A stretch of DNA of 64,000 nt from Bradyrhizobium sp. 164. Its GTDB lineage: Bacteria > Pseudomonadota > Alphaproteobacteria > Rhizobiales > Xanthobacteraceae. Each line of letters starts with the position of its first letter. The stretch's first letter is position 1. A program made the position numbers and the translations under genes. This document shows, piece after piece, positions 55,430 to 64,000 of the stretch. The DNA lies in the NCBI RefSeq assembly GCF_023073715.1, contig NZ_JADPKA010000028.1:1-64000 (forward strand), written 5' to 3'. The notes beneath the pieces were generated by a model. The model saw only the letters and a program-made list of their open reading frames with translations, had not been told where the DNA came from and did not search any database.

Positions 55430-55750
55430 ATGACCGGCGCCGAACTGAAGCAACTCCGCAACGACCTCTCCGACGCCCTTGAGCGCAAGCTCACCGCGGC
55501 CGACATGGCCAGGCTGTGCGGGCTGCCGGAGAAAGGCGGCGCCGAGACCATAAGGCGCTGGGAGGTCAGCGGCCCGACACCAGCGGCGACCAAGGTGCTG
55601 CGCGTGCTCGCGATGGCAAGCGAGCGCTATCCGATCCTGGAGAAGTTCGACATCTTCGATCGTCACGACGTGCGCGAGGAAGACCGCCCGGCAAAGCGCG
55701 CGGCCTTTCGTGCTCAGATGCGCGACGAGGCGCGGCGACGTCTTGGTTAA
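55430..55750 (+). CDS. HTH-domain protein
   Basis: This 106-aa cytosolic protein. Residues about 1-60 (MTGAELKQLRNDLSDALERK, LTAADMARLCGLPEKGGAET, RRWEVSGPTPAATKVLRVLA) read as an XRE-like helix-turn-helix of the type seen in anti-toxin or regulatory proteins. The C-terminus is highly charged. ATG at 55430 is preferred over TTG 11 codons earlier. Targets are unknown. No toxin gene is adjacent. Confidence 0.65.
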   Translation: MTGAELKQLRNDLSDALERKLTAADMARLCGLPEKGGAETIRRWEVSGPTPAATKVLRVLAMASERYPILEKFDIFDRHDVREEDRPAKRAAFRAQMRDEARRRLG

Positions 55751-55974
55751 GAGGAGGCGCCCGCAAGTTACCGGCGACGCGCGAAGTTAAGCCTTCCTTC
55801 AGCATTTCTTAAGGCGCCATTAAGCACGAAAATCATTTGCGGCCCAGTAGGTTAGGTTGGGGCCCGCTGTGCCATGCATGTGACAGCATTTTCGTCAAAA
55901 GCGAGCTATCTGCAAAACCAACGACGGCGCGAAAGCGCGCCTGCCGGGGACCTTACGTGTTGGAGTTCAAGACG

Positions 55975-56700
55975 ATGAAGAAGATTCTGTTTGCGACCGT
56001 TGCGCTGCTCGTGCTGGGCGCGGCCGCGCCGGCCGTCGGCGCCGATCTCGGTAACCGCAACTACTACAAGGCACCCGCGCCGGCCTATGCTGCACCGATC
56101 TACAACTGGACCGGTTTTTACATCGGCGGCCATGTCGGCGGTGCGTTCTCCAGCGACAACAATTTCAACGGTCTCTCCACCGGCAACAATGGCAACGGCC
56201 GTTTCCTCGGCGGTGTGCAGGTCGGTGCGGACTGGCAGTTCAACCCGAACTTCGTCGTCGGCGTCGAAGGCCAGTATTCCTGGCTCTCCGGCAGCGTCGG
56301 CGCGGTGTTCCCGGGCGGCATCGCCTACACCAACGACCAGCGCGGGCTCGGCTCGATCACCGGCCGGGTCGGCTACACCTGGGGTCCGGGCCTCCTCTAT
56401 GTGAAGGGCGGTTATGCCTATTCGGACAACAACGAGAGAGTGACTGTTGGCGGCGTACCATCCGGCTTCATCATCGATGGCGATCATCGCAACGGCTACA
56501 CCGTCGGCGCCGGCCTCGAATACATGTTCGCACCGAACTGGTCGGCCAAGGCCGAGTACCAGTACTACAACTTCGGCGATGCGCACTTCACCGCGGGCCC
56601 GCTGGTCGGCACCGGCAACTTCACCACCGACGACCATACCTTCAAGGCGGGCCTCAATTACCGCTTCAACTGGGCCAGCCCGGCCGTCGCGCGCTACTGA
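55975..56700 (+). CDS. Outer-membrane beta-barrel protein (Omp25/31-like)
   Basis: This 241-aa protein has a signal peptide at residues 1-23 (APAVGAD). YNWTGFYIGGHVGGAFS, VGVEGQYSWLSGSVG, GRVGYTWGPGLLYVKGGYAYSD and the terminal FKAGLNYRFNW describe an eight-stranded barrel with aromatic ends, typical of rhizobial and Brucella Omp25/31 proteins. GGAG lies about ten bases before ATG at 55975. A classical terminator follows 24 bp after the stop. It is monocistronic and probably abundant. Confidence 0.9.
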   Translation: MKKILFATVALLVLGAAAPAVGADLGNRNYYKAPAPAYAAPIYNWTGFYIGGHVGGAFSSDNNFNGLSTGNNGNGRFLGGVQVGADWQFNPNFVVGVEGQYSWLSGSVGAVFPGGIAYTNDQRGLGSITGRVGYTWGPGLLYVKGGYAYSDNNERVTVGGVPSGFIIDGDHRNGYTVGAGLEYMFAPNWSAKAEYQYYNFGDAHFTAGPLVGTGNFTTDDHTFKAGLNYRFNWASPAVARY

Positions 56701-56724
56701 GCGTTAGCAAAACGTTATCATCAC

Positions 56725-56758
56725 GAAGGGCCGGCGATGTTGCCGGCCCTTCTTTTTT
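56725..56758 (+). terminator. Rho-independent terminator of the outer-membrane gene
   Basis: GAAGGGCCGGC (56725-56735), loop GATGTT, GCCGGCCCTTC (56742-56752), then TTTTTT. This is a textbook 11-bp GC-rich stem with a U-tract, placed just after the Omp gene. Confidence 0.93.
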
Positions 56759-56863
56759 CGCCCTGCGGAACGCGCGCAACCGATTGCACAGATTGCGATT
56801 TTTTAACCGGCGTGCCCGATACTCCCGGCCACAAAACAGAAGCAAGGGCGTGGGGGAATTTCG

Positions 56864-59005
56864 ATGGCGATCCGTTTCAGTCTCGGCCGATTCAAGCCGC
56901 GTTTCAAACTGCCGAAATGGGGCGTGCGCGGCAGCCTGTTCGCGGCCTTCGCAGTGATCGCCGGCATGGGCCTCGTGATTTCGGCCGGCGCCGGCCTGGC
57001 GCTGCAGAAACTCGGCGGGCGCATGACTGAACTGAGCGGACGGGACATTCCGCGCCTTGCGGCGAGCCTGCAATTGTCGGCCTTGAGCGCGAGCCTTGCG
57101 GCACAGGGACCTGCCCTGCTTGCGGCTCAAACCGAGGACGCCCTGAACGAGCGCACCAAGAAGCTGAAGGAACTGCAGGAGCAGACGCAGCAGAAGCTCA
57201 ACGAGATCATCGAGCTCGGCGGCGACAAGGCCGTCGTCTCCGGTCTCGGCGAGACGATGAAGAGCATCAACGAGGCGGCCCAGAGCCTGGCCAAGGCTGC
57301 CCGCGAACGGCTGGACATCGCGGCCCTGCATGACAAGCAATATGACGCGCTACGCAACGCGCAGGGCGCGTTCGTCGGCGCGGCCAGTCCGGCGATGCTG
57401 GACGCGCAGACCCGGGTCAACGCCATTCTCGGCTCTGCCGACCTGTCCGCTGCAGATGCCACTGACGCCGCGCAGACCGTCGGCCAGCTCGGCAACGTCG
57501 TCGCCAGCGGCAATCTCGCAGCCGCCGACATGAGCGCGGCGCTCTCGGCGAACACGAGCGACAAGCTCGATGACATCCAGAAGGAATTCAAGACGGCACA
57601 GGGTCGCTTGCGGTCCAACCTCGATCTGTTGCCGGACAATCAGGGCAACAAGATGCTGCGCGAGACCGCAGAAAAGCTGCTCGCGCTCGGGACCGGCAAG
57701 TCCGGCGTATTCAATTTGCGCGAGAAGGAGCTCGACTCCGTCGATTACGGCCAGACCATCCTGGACGAGACCCGCAAGCTCAATGTCGGCCTCGGCATCA
57801 GCGTGCAGCAGCTCGTCGACGCCGTGCAGAAAGAGACCAACACGTCGACCTTCCAGGCGCGGCAGGAGATTTCGCTCGCCACGACGGCGATGCTGGCGCT
57901 GGGCGCCATGATGTTGGTCGGCTCGGCGCTGTTCGTCTGGCTCTATGTCGGCCGCAACATCCTCCGCCGCATCAGCGGCCTCCAGCGCGCCATGCAGCTG
58001 CTCTCGGCCGGCGATCTCGACACCGAGATCGCACGCGCGAAGCACAACGACGAGATCGGCGCGATGACCGATACGCTTCACGTGTTCCGCGACAGCATGA
58101 TCGAAGCCCGGTCGCTGGCCAGCGAGCAGGACAAGGATCGTGCAGCGAAAGCCGAACGTGCCGCGCGGATGGAGGCGAAGATCGCCGAGTTTGAAAGCAC
58201 TGTCCGCTCCGCGCTCGACAATCTCGCGCAATCAGCCAATTCGATGCAATCGACGGCGCAGAGCATGTCGAATACCGCGGACCAGTCCAACGCGCTGGTG
58301 AACGCGGTCGCCTCCGCCGCGGAGGAAACCTCCGTCAACGTGCAGACGGTCTCGGCCGGCACCGAGCAGCTGTCGTCCTCGATCGCCGAGATCAGCCGTC
58401 AGGTGGTGACCTCGGCGGAGATCGCCAAGAAGGCGGTCGACGAGGCCGGCGCCACTGACGCGACGGTGCAGAGCCTCGCCGACAGCGCGAGCCGCATCAA
58501 TGTCGTCGTCGATCTGATCCAGACCATCGCCTCGCAGACCAACCTGCTCGCCCTCAACGCCACCATCGAGGCGGCACGCGCGGGCGAGGCTGGCCGCGGC
58601 TTCGCAGTGGTCGCGTCCGAGGTGAAGAGCCTTGCGAGCCAGACCGCCAAGGCGACGGAAGAAATCCGCACCCAGATCGCCAGCATGCAGGAGATAACGA
58701 CCTCGGCGGTCGGTGCCATCCAGGGCATCGGCCGGATCATCGGCGAGATCAACGACGTCACCACGACGATTGCGGCTGCGGTCGAGCAACAGGGCGCCGC
58801 TACCCGCGAGATCGCCCGCAACATCCAGCACGCCGCCGGCGGCACCAGCGAGGTCTCCAGCAACATCGTCGGCGTCTCCACGGCGTCTGCCGAGGCCGGC
58901 GCTGCGGCAGGCGAAGTGCTGAACGCCTCCGATGCACTGCGCCGCGAGGCCGACATGCTGCGCGGGGAGATCGACGCGTTCCTCAACAACATGCGCGCGG
59001 CCTGA
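56864..59005 (+). CDS. Methyl-accepting chemotaxis protein
   Basis: This 713-aa inner-membrane chemoreceptor has a first helix at about 23-47, a helical periplasmic sensor domain (about 50-340) without a recognised PAS/Cache fold, a second helix at about 345-368, a HAMP domain (about 365-420) and a long signalling domain whose hairpin tip reads [20 protein letters not shown]. The cytoplasmic tip binds CheA/CheW. No che genes are nearby, so it is an orphan receptor. The all-helical sensor suggests an HBM-like or four-helix-bundle ligand domain. Confidence 0.9.
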   Translation: MAIRFSLGRFKPRFKLPKWGVRGSLFAAFAVIAGMGLVISAGAGLALQKLGGRMTELSGRDIPRLAASLQLSALSASLAAQGPALLAAQTEDALNERTKKLKELQEQTQQKLNEIIELGGDKAVVSGLGETMKSINEAAQSLAKAARERLDIAALHDKQYDALRNAQGAFVGAASPAMLDAQTRVNAILGSADLSAADATDAAQTVGQLGNVVASGNLAAADMSAALSANTSDKLDDIQKEFKTAQGRLRSNLDLLPDNQGNKMLRETAEKLLALGTGKSGVFNLREKELDSVDYGQTILDETRKLNVGLGISVQQLVDAVQKETNTSTFQARQEISLATTAMLALGAMMLVGSALFVWLYVGRNILRRISGLQRAMQLLSAGDLDTEIARAKHNDEIGAMTDTLHVFRDSMIEARSLASEQDKDRAAKAERAARMEAKIAEFESTVRSALDNLAQSANSMQSTAQSMSNTADQSNALVNAVASAAEETSVNVQTVSAGTEQLSSSIAEISRQVVTSAEIAKKAVDEAGATDATVQSLADSASRINVVVDLIQTIASQTNLLALNATIEAARAGEAGRGFAVVASEVKSLASQTAKATEEIRTQIASMQEITTSAVGAIQGIGRIIGEINDVTTTIAAAVEQQGAATREIARNIQHAAGGTSEVSSNIVGVSTASAEAGAAAGEVLNASDALRREADMLRGEIDAFLNNMRAA

Positions 59006-59006
59006 T

Positions 59007-59099
59007 CGTCATTCCGGGACGCCTCGAAGAGGCGGGCCCGGAATCTCGCACCACAATCTCCGGATTCCGGGTTCGCGCTTGCGCGCGCCCCGGAAGGAC
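59007..59099. repeat. Intergenic repeat (ATTCCGGG type)
   Basis: CGTCATTCCGGGACGCCTC-GAAGAGGCGGGCCCGGAATC is followed by CTCCGGATTCCGGGTTCGCGCTTGCGCGCGCCCCGGAAGGAC. Both halves contain ATTCCGGG and its complement CCCGGAAT/CCCCGGAA, with inner stems GCCTC/GAGGC and GCGC/GCGC. It follows the chemoreceptor stop and may end its transcript. Confidence 0.6.
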
Positions 59100-59223
59100 A
59101 GCGTTTTTTTTGCCGGCTTCAACCGAGACGCGGAAAAACCGCTGCCGGTATGACGGCCATGCGACGGTCGACTCCCATCCTTTTCGGCTGGCGCCCCGCG
59201 CGCCGCGGGTTTAAGCCGGTAGC

Positions 59224-60285
59224 ATGAATTCGAAAACCGACACCGCGCAGTCCTCGGCCGAGGCCTTGCGCCACCCTTGGGAACAGCATCCCGGCCCCGA
59301 AGAGGTGGTTGAGGTGCGGCCCGGTGTGCTGTGGGCGCGGCTGAAACTGCCGTTCCGCCTCAATCACGTGAACATCTACCTGCTCGCCGACGGCGACGGC
59401 TATGCCATGATCGATGCCGGCTTCGGCAACGAGGAAACGATCGAGGCCTGGACAAAGCTGTTCGAGGGCCCGCTGAAAGGCGTCAACATCACGCGGCTGA
59501 TCGTCACCCACTCGCACCCCGATCATGTCGGTCTCGCCGGGTGGATCGTCGAACGGTTCAACTGCCCGCTGGTGATGTCGCAGGTCGAATATCTGCAATC
59601 GGTCTATCACCAGAACCGCGGCACCGAGGAGCGGCGCGAGGCGCAGCGGCTGTTCTTCCGCCGCCATGGCATGGACGAATCGCTCACCGAAAAACTGCTC
59701 GGTCGCGGTCAGGATTATCTCAAGCGCGTCTCCGTGCTGCCGCCGTCCTACCGCCGTATCTCCCATGGCGACGACGTCGTGATCGGTTCACGCCGCTTCA
59801 AGGTGATCACCGGCGGCGGGCACGCGCTCGACCAGGTGATGCTGTATTGCGCCGACGACAAGCTGTTCCTCTCCGCCGACCAGGTGCTGAGCAAGATCTC
59901 GCCGAATGTCAGCGTCTGGGCGGTCGAGCCCGACCAGAACTCGCTCGGCGAATATCTGGCCTCGCTCGCCAGCCTCACCACGACGCTCCCCTACGACGTG
60001 CTGGTGCTGCCTGGCCACGGCGTGCCGTTTTACGGCTTGAAGACCCGCATCAAGCAGCTCGCCGACCACCACGAGGAGCGCTGCCGCCTGATCGCGGAAG
60101 CCTGCCGCGAGGTGCCGCAGACCTCGCGCGCCTTGGTGCCCGTCGTATTCAACAAGCATGTGCTGGACGAGCATCAGATGGGCTTTGCCGCCGGCGAACT
60201 GGTGGCCCATGTCAACTACATGATCGTCGAGGGCCGGCTGAGGGCGGAGACGCAAGACGGCGTGTTGCAGTTCAGGACGACCTGA
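59224..60285 (+). CDS. Metallo-beta-lactamase-fold hydrolase
   Basis: This 353-aa cytosolic MBL-fold enzyme has intact metal motifs: THSHPDHVGLAGW (HxHxDH), GGGHALDQVMLYC, LSADQVLSKISPNV and PGHGVPFYGLKTRI. A C-terminal helical region (about 270-353) resembles the LACTB2-type extension. Substrates of such enzymes are thioesters, lactones or RNA, and this cannot be resolved here. The start is ATG at 59224 with a weak RBS. It lies upstream of hemA, with about 326 bp between them. Confidence 0.85.
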   Translation: MNSKTDTAQSSAEALRHPWEQHPGPEEVVEVRPGVLWARLKLPFRLNHVNIYLLADGDGYAMIDAGFGNEETIEAWTKLFEGPLKGVNITRLIVTHSHPDHVGLAGWIVERFNCPLVMSQVEYLQSVYHQNRGTEERREAQRLFFRRHGMDESLTEKLLGRGQDYLKRVSVLPPSYRRISHGDDVVIGSRRFKVITGGGHALDQVMLYCADDKLFLSADQVLSKISPNVSVWAVEPDQNSLGEYLASLASLTTTLPYDVLVLPGHGVPFYGLKTRIKQLADHHEERCRLIAEACREVPQTSRALVPVVFNKHVLDEHQMGFAAGELVAHVNYMIVEGRLRAETQDGVLQFRTT

Positions 60286-60460
60286 GTTTGCCTTCGCCTC
60301 TCCCCGCTTGCGGGCAGAGGCCGGAATTCAAGCGCAGCTTGAGGCGATGGCGTCGGCCGGCTCCGCAATGATGGACGGAGCGTGCACCATGGACAAAATG
60401 TCCACGGCAGCCCCACCTTTCCGGCAACTCCGGTCCGGGCCGCAAGTGCGCGCTAGGCAC

Positions 60461-60501
60461 TTGATCCAAATCAACAATCGCGGCCAGGCCGGCGTTATCA
60501 A
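60461..60501 (+). promoter_or_regulatory. FixK/FNR box and -10 of hemA
   Basis: TTGATCCAAATCAA at 60461-60474 is a perfect TTGAT-N4-ATCAA FNR/FixK-type palindrome, 138 bp before the hemA start. If it is centred at -41.5, transcription would begin near 60509, and TATCAA at 60496-60501 is a reasonable -10. In Bradyrhizobium, hemA is known to respond to oxygen. The rest of 60286-60460 shows a short repeat-like CCGCTTGCGGG and no gene. Confidence 0.75.
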
Positions 60502-60611
60502 TTGGCACGCTCGCCTTGCCGCAAATGTGAGCAGGTGCATGGACATCGGAGCTGGAAAAGCTCTAAAAATTGAACGGCCGCCTTGGGCCGGGTTCCGCTG
60601 CAGGTTTGCCG

Positions 60612-61841
60612 ATGGATTACAACGAGTTCTTCAGTTCCGCCCTCGACCGTCTTCACACCGAGCGGAGGTACCGCGTGTTCGCCGATCTGGAGCGCACGGC
60701 CGGCCGGTTCCCACACGCGGTCTGGCATTCGCCGAAGGGCAAACGCGACATCGTGATCTGGTGCTCCAACGATTATCTCGGCATGGGTCAGCACCCGAAG
60801 GTGGTCGGCGCCATGGTCGAGACCGCAACCCGCGTCGGCACCGGGGCCGGCGGCACCCGCAACATCGCCGGCACGCATCATCCGCTGGTCCAGCTCGAGG
60901 CCGAGCTGGCCGATCTCCATGGCAAGGAAGCCGCACTGCTGTTCACCTCGGGTTACGTCTCGAACCAGACCGGCATCGCCACCATCGCAAAACTCATTCC
61001 GAACTGCCTGATCCTGTCGGACGAGCTCAACCACAATTCGATGATTGAGGGCATCCGACAGTCCGGCTGTGAGCGGGTTGTGTTCCGCCACAACGATCTT
61101 GCCCATCTTGAAGAGCTGCTGAAAGTGGCCGGGCCGAACCGGCCAAAACTGATCGCCTGCGAGAGCCTTTATTCAATGGATGGCGACATCGCCCCGCTCG
61201 CCAAGATCTGCGACCTCGCTGAAAAGTATGGCGCGATGACCTATGTCGACGAGGTCCACGCGGTCGGCATGTACGGCCCGCGCGGCGGCGGCATTGCCGA
61301 GCGTGACGGGGTCATGCATCGCATCGACATCCTCGAAGGCACGCTGGCGAAAGCTTTCGGCTGCCTTGGCGGCTACATCGCCGCCAACGGTCAGATCATC
61401 GACGCCGTGCGCTCCTATGCGCCGGGCTTCATCTTCACCACCGCGCTACCGCCGGCCATCTGCTCGGCCGCGACCGCCGCGATCAAGCACCTGAAGACCT
61501 CGAACTGGGAGCGTGAGCGCCACCAGGACCGCGCCGCCCGCGTCAAGGCGATCCTCAATGCCGCCGGCCTGCCGGTGATGTCGAGCGACACCCATATCGT
61601 GCCGCTGTTCGTCGGCGATCCCGAGAAGTGCAAGCAGGCCTCCGACCTTCTGCTCGAGGAGCACGGCATCTACATCCAGCCGATCAACTATCCGACCGTC
61701 GCCAAAGGCACCGAACGACTGCGCATCACGCCCTCGCCCTATCACGACGACGGTCTGATCGATCAGCTCGCCGAAGCCCTGCTGCAAGTGTGGGACCGCC
61801 TGGGCCTGCCGCTGCGCCAGAAGTCGCTGGCGGCGGAGTAG
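60612..61841 (+). CDS. hemA: 5-aminolevulinate synthase
   Basis: This 409-aa PLP enzyme condenses glycine with succinyl-CoA to 5-aminolevulinate, the first step of heme synthesis in Alphaproteobacteria. The PLP lysine is Lys247 in [10 protein letters not shown]. Other blocks are [47 protein letters not shown] and [23 protein letters not shown] at 60612 gives exactly the length of the rhizobial enzyme; an in-frame start 14 codons earlier is rejected. Regulation by FixK/FNR is likely from the upstream box. The gene is followed by a palindromic repeat. Confidence 0.95.
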   Translation: MDYNEFFSSALDRLHTERRYRVFADLERTAGRFPHAVWHSPKGKRDIVIWCSNDYLGMGQHPKVVGAMVETATRVGTGAGGTRNIAGTHHPLVQLEAELADLHGKEAALLFTSGYVSNQTGIATIAKLIPNCLILSDELNHNSMIEGIRQSGCERVVFRHNDLAHLEELLKVAGPNRPKLIACESLYSMDGDIAPLAKICDLAEKYGAMTYVDEVHAVGMYGPRGGGIAERDGVMHRIDILEGTLAKAFGCLGGYIAANGQIIDAVRSYAPGFIFTTALPPAICSAATAAIKHLKTSNWERERHQDRAARVKAILNAAGLPVMSSDTHIVPLFVGDPEKCKQASDLLLEEHGIYIQPINYPTVAKGTERLRITPSPYHDDGLIDQLAEALLQVWDRLGLPLRQKSLAAE

Positions 61842-61854
61842 GGTTAGCTTCCAC

Positions 61855-62008
61855 CCTCCCCTGGAGGGGGAGGGTCGGCTCACATTGAGCGCAGCGAAAT
61901 GGAGCCGGGGTGGGGTGACAGTCTCTCCACCTCGAACGCTGCCCGTGTCGAGAGATCACCCCACCCCGCTCGCGCTGCGCGCGATCGACCCTCCCCCTCC
62001 AGGGGAGG
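61855..62008. repeat. MITE-like element with 23-bp inverted ends
   Basis: The 23-bp termini (61855-61877 and 61986-62008) are exact inverted repeats starting CCTCCCCTGGAGGGGGAGGG. Internal arms are GGGGTGGGGTGACAG on the left and TCACCCCACCCCGCTCGCGC on the right. The 154-bp element carries no ORF. Flanking target duplications are not obvious. It fills most of the gap between hemA and the kinase gene, where no other gene is seen (61842-62161). Confidence 0.7.
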
Positions 62009-62161
62009 ATAGGCGCCCTGCCGCAAGCGAGCAGCTTAACGACAACTCCAGTTCCCGGCTCCACCGGGCATTTCGCTGTCGCTTGCGACCGCGCAACGCG
62101 CTAGATTTGTTAAGAAAATGAGATCGGGCGCTGCCAGCGCCCAGGGAGAAGCGCGCTCGCC

Positions 62162-64000
62162 ATGCTGCACGACTGGGGCGTGATCGCCGCCGCCTTCGGC
62201 TACATCGGCTTTCTGTTCCTGGTGGCGAGCCACGGCGACCGTCGCTCGCCGACCGGGCCCGGCCGCGCCTCCGGGCTGATCTACCCGCTGTCGATGGCGA
62301 TCTACTGCACCTCCTGGACCTTCTTCGGCTCGGTCGGCTTCGCCACCCGGACCTCGACCGACTTCCTGGCGATCTATGTCGGCCCGATCCTGATGATCGG
62401 ACTGGGCGCCGGCGTGCTCCGGCGCGTCATCCAGCTCGCCAAAGCCCACAACATCACCTCGATCGCCGACTTCATCGGCGCGCGCTACGGCAAGAGCCAG
62501 GCGGTGGCAGCCACCGTGGCGCTGATTGCCATCATCGGCTCGGTGCCCTACATCGCGCTGCAGCTCAAGGCGGTCGCCTCATCGCTCGGCACGATCCTGA
62601 GCGAGGACCAGGCCTTCTCCCACATCCCGATCCTCGGCGACATGGCGCTGATGGTGACGCTGGCGATGGCGGCCTTCGCCGTGCTGTTCGGCACCCGCCA
62701 GACCGACGCCACCGAGCATCAGCACGGCCTGATGCTGGCGGTCGCGACCGAATCCATCATCAAGCTGGTCGCCTTCCTCGCCGCCGGCATCTTCGTCACC
62801 TTCTGGATGTTCTCGCCGCAGGAACTGATCGAGCGCGCCATGAAGACGCCGGAGGCGGTGCGCGCAATCAACTACTCGTCGTCGATCGGCAACTTCCTGA
62901 CTATGACGCTGCTGTCGCTGTGCGCGATCATGCTGCTGCCGCGCCAGTTCCACGTCAGCGTCGTCGAGAATTCGTCCGACGCCGAAGTCGGCCGCGCGCG
63001 CTGGCTATTCCCGCTCTATCTCGTCGCCATCAATCTGTTCGTGATCCCGATCGCGATTGCCGGCCTCGTGACCTTCCCGTTCGGCACCGCCGACCCCGAC
63101 ATGTACGTGCTGGCCCTGCCGATGGAGGGCGGCGCGGATCTGCTCAGCGTCGCCGTCTTCGTCGGGGGCCTGTCGGCCGCGACCGCGATGGTGATCGTCG
63201 AATGCGTCGCGCTCTCCATCATGGTCTCGAACGACCTCGTGGTGCCCTTGGTGCTGCAACGACGGCCGGAGGGCCGCACCGGCGGCGCCGATTTCAGCGA
63301 TTTCCTGCTGCGGTCGCGGCGACTTGCGATCTTCGCCATCATGGTGATGGCCTATTTCTACTATCGCGCGCTCGGCAACACCCAGCTCGCAGCGATCGGC
63401 CTGTTGTCCTTTGCCGCCATCGCCCAGCTTGCACCAAGCTTCTTCGGCGGGCTGCTGTGGCGACGGGCGACGGCGCGCGGTGCGATCGGCGGGATGCTGG
63501 TCGGCTTCGTGGTGTGGCTCTACACGCTGTTCGTCCCGAGCTTCATGGATTCCTCGACGACGGGGATCCTGCTGCTCCAGCACGGCCCGTTCGGAATCGA
63601 GGCGCTGCGGCCACAGGCGCTGTTCGGCGCCGACCTGCCGCCGCTGATGCATGGCGTCATCTGGTCGCTGTCGCTCAATATTCTCACCTATGTGCTGCTC
63701 TCGCTGGCGCGCCGGCCATCTTCGATCGAGCTGGTGCAGGCCGATCTGTTTGTCCCCAACACGCTCGCGCCGATCTCCCCAAGCTTCCGCCGCTGGCGCA
63801 CCACCGTCACCGTGCAGGACATCCAGACCACGGTCGCGCAATATCTCGGGCCCGACCGCGCCCGCCATTCGTTTGAGGCTTTCTCGGCGCGGCGCAATGT
63901 CCGGCTCGAACCCGGAGCGCCCGCCGATTTCGAGCTGTTGCAGCATGCCGAGCACCTGATCGCCTCGTCGATCGGAGCCGCGTCCTCGCGGCTCGTGATG
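62162..64000 (+). CDS. SLC5-type symporter/histidine kinase (CbrA-like), N-terminal part
   Basis: The open frame runs off the window after 613 codons. The visible part is a sodium:solute-symporter-like domain of about thirteen helices (ITSIADFIGARYGKSQAVAA, GTRQTDATEHQHGLMLAVATES, AQLAPSFFGGLLWRRATARG), followed by a soluble stretch (RRWRTTVTVQDIQTTVAQYL) that precedes PAS/kinase domains in CbrA-like sensors. Kinase motifs must lie beyond 64000. ATG at 62162 follows GGGAG at 12 bases. The likely role is nutrient sensing at the inner membrane. Confidence 0.82.
   Translation, partial: MLHDWGVIAAAFGYIGFLFLVASHGDRRSPTGPGRASGLIYPLSMAIYCTSWTFFGSVGFATRTSTDFLAIYVGPILMIGLGAGVLRRVIQLAKAHNITSIADFIGARYGKSQAVAATVALIAIIGSVPYIALQLKAVASSLGTILSEDQAFSHIPILGDMALMVTLAMAAFAVLFGTRQTDATEHQHGLMLAVATESIIKLVAFLAAGIFVTFWMFSPQELIERAMKTPEAVRAINYSSSIGNFLTMTLLSLCAIMLLPRQFHVSVVENSSDAEVGRARWLFPLYLVAINLFVIPIAIAGLVTFPFGTADPDMYVLALPMEGGADLLSVAVFVGGLSAATAMVIVECVALSIMVSNDLVVPLVLQRRPEGRTGGADFSDFLLRSRRLAIFAIMVMAYFYYRALGNTQLAAIGLLSFAAIAQLAPSFFGGLLWRRATARGAIGGMLVGFVVWLYTLFVPSFMDSSTTGILLLQHGPFGIEALRPQALFGADLPPLMHGVIWSLSLNILTYVLLSLARRPSSIELVQADLFVPNTLAPISPSFRRWRTTVTVQDIQTTVAQYLGPDRARHSFEAFSARRNVRLEPGAPADFELLQHAEHLIASSIGAASSRLVM

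Noticed and set aside
60503..60519. TGGCAC...CTTGC resembling a sigma-54 promoter upstream of hemA
   Set aside because: The spacing between GG and GC is 12 rather than 10, so it does not fit the sigma-54 consensus; the FixK/FNR box explains regulation better.

Overview
The window is GC-rich, densely coded alphaproteobacterial chromosome and most resembles Bradyrhizobium or a close relative (inference). Supporting signs are a Shemin-pathway 5-aminolevulinate synthase (HemA, 409 aa) behind a perfect FixK/FNR box, an Omp25/31-type beta-barrel protein, many ABC uptake operons for peptides and branched-chain substrates, an MddA-like methanethiol methyltransferase, a BTLCP (LapG-like) peptidase, and several families of short palindromic intergenic repeats. 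No rRNA, tRNA, CRISPR array, transposase or phage gene was seen.

Layout. 1-6.7 kb: a cut gene start, a DUF1488 protein, a secreted TPR protein, AMP nucleosidase, a type I secretion HlyD/ABC pair and a GlsB-type membrane protein. 6.7-16.1 kb: a peptide-type ABC operon (SBP, two permeases, OppF-like ATPase, small AtzG/GatC-like protein, amidase, OppD-like ATPase), with a second paralogous SBP gene facing away from it. 16.2-25.8 kb: the most unusual locus. It holds a CHASE2 adenylate cyclase, a 1962-residue FecR/VCBS/LamG/RTX-type surface protein, and a divergent LapG-like periplasmic cysteine peptidase; the gap between the last two is AT-rich and carries a perfect 18-bp palindrome. 26-33 kb: a complete Liv-type operon that includes an acyl-CoA ligase. 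33-43 kb: an ABC-2 exporter and assorted metabolic genes (MBL hydrolase, EamA transporter, amidohydrolase, cupin, M29 aminopeptidase, fumarase-superfamily lyase). 43-47.7 kb: two paralogous winged-helix/TolB-like/TPR regulators enclosing a GFA-type gene and an mddA-like gene; the second regulator is broken by a 2-nt frameshift. 48-53.2 kb: a second peptide ABC operon with a fused double ATPase. 53.2-64 kb: small conserved ORFs, an AEC transporter, an HTH protein, an outer-membrane beta-barrel, a chemoreceptor, an MBL hydrolase, hemA, and the start of a CbrA-type SLC5/histidine kinase that runs off the window.

How parts may work together (inference): the type I exporter at 3.0-6.1 kb could export the giant surface protein, whose display could be controlled by the LapG-like peptidase and linked to cAMP through the co-oriented cyclase. 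The first peptide operon couples uptake to amide hydrolysis, and the Liv operon couples uptake of an organic acid to CoA activation. All functional calls rest on reading motifs in the sequence; no database search was run.
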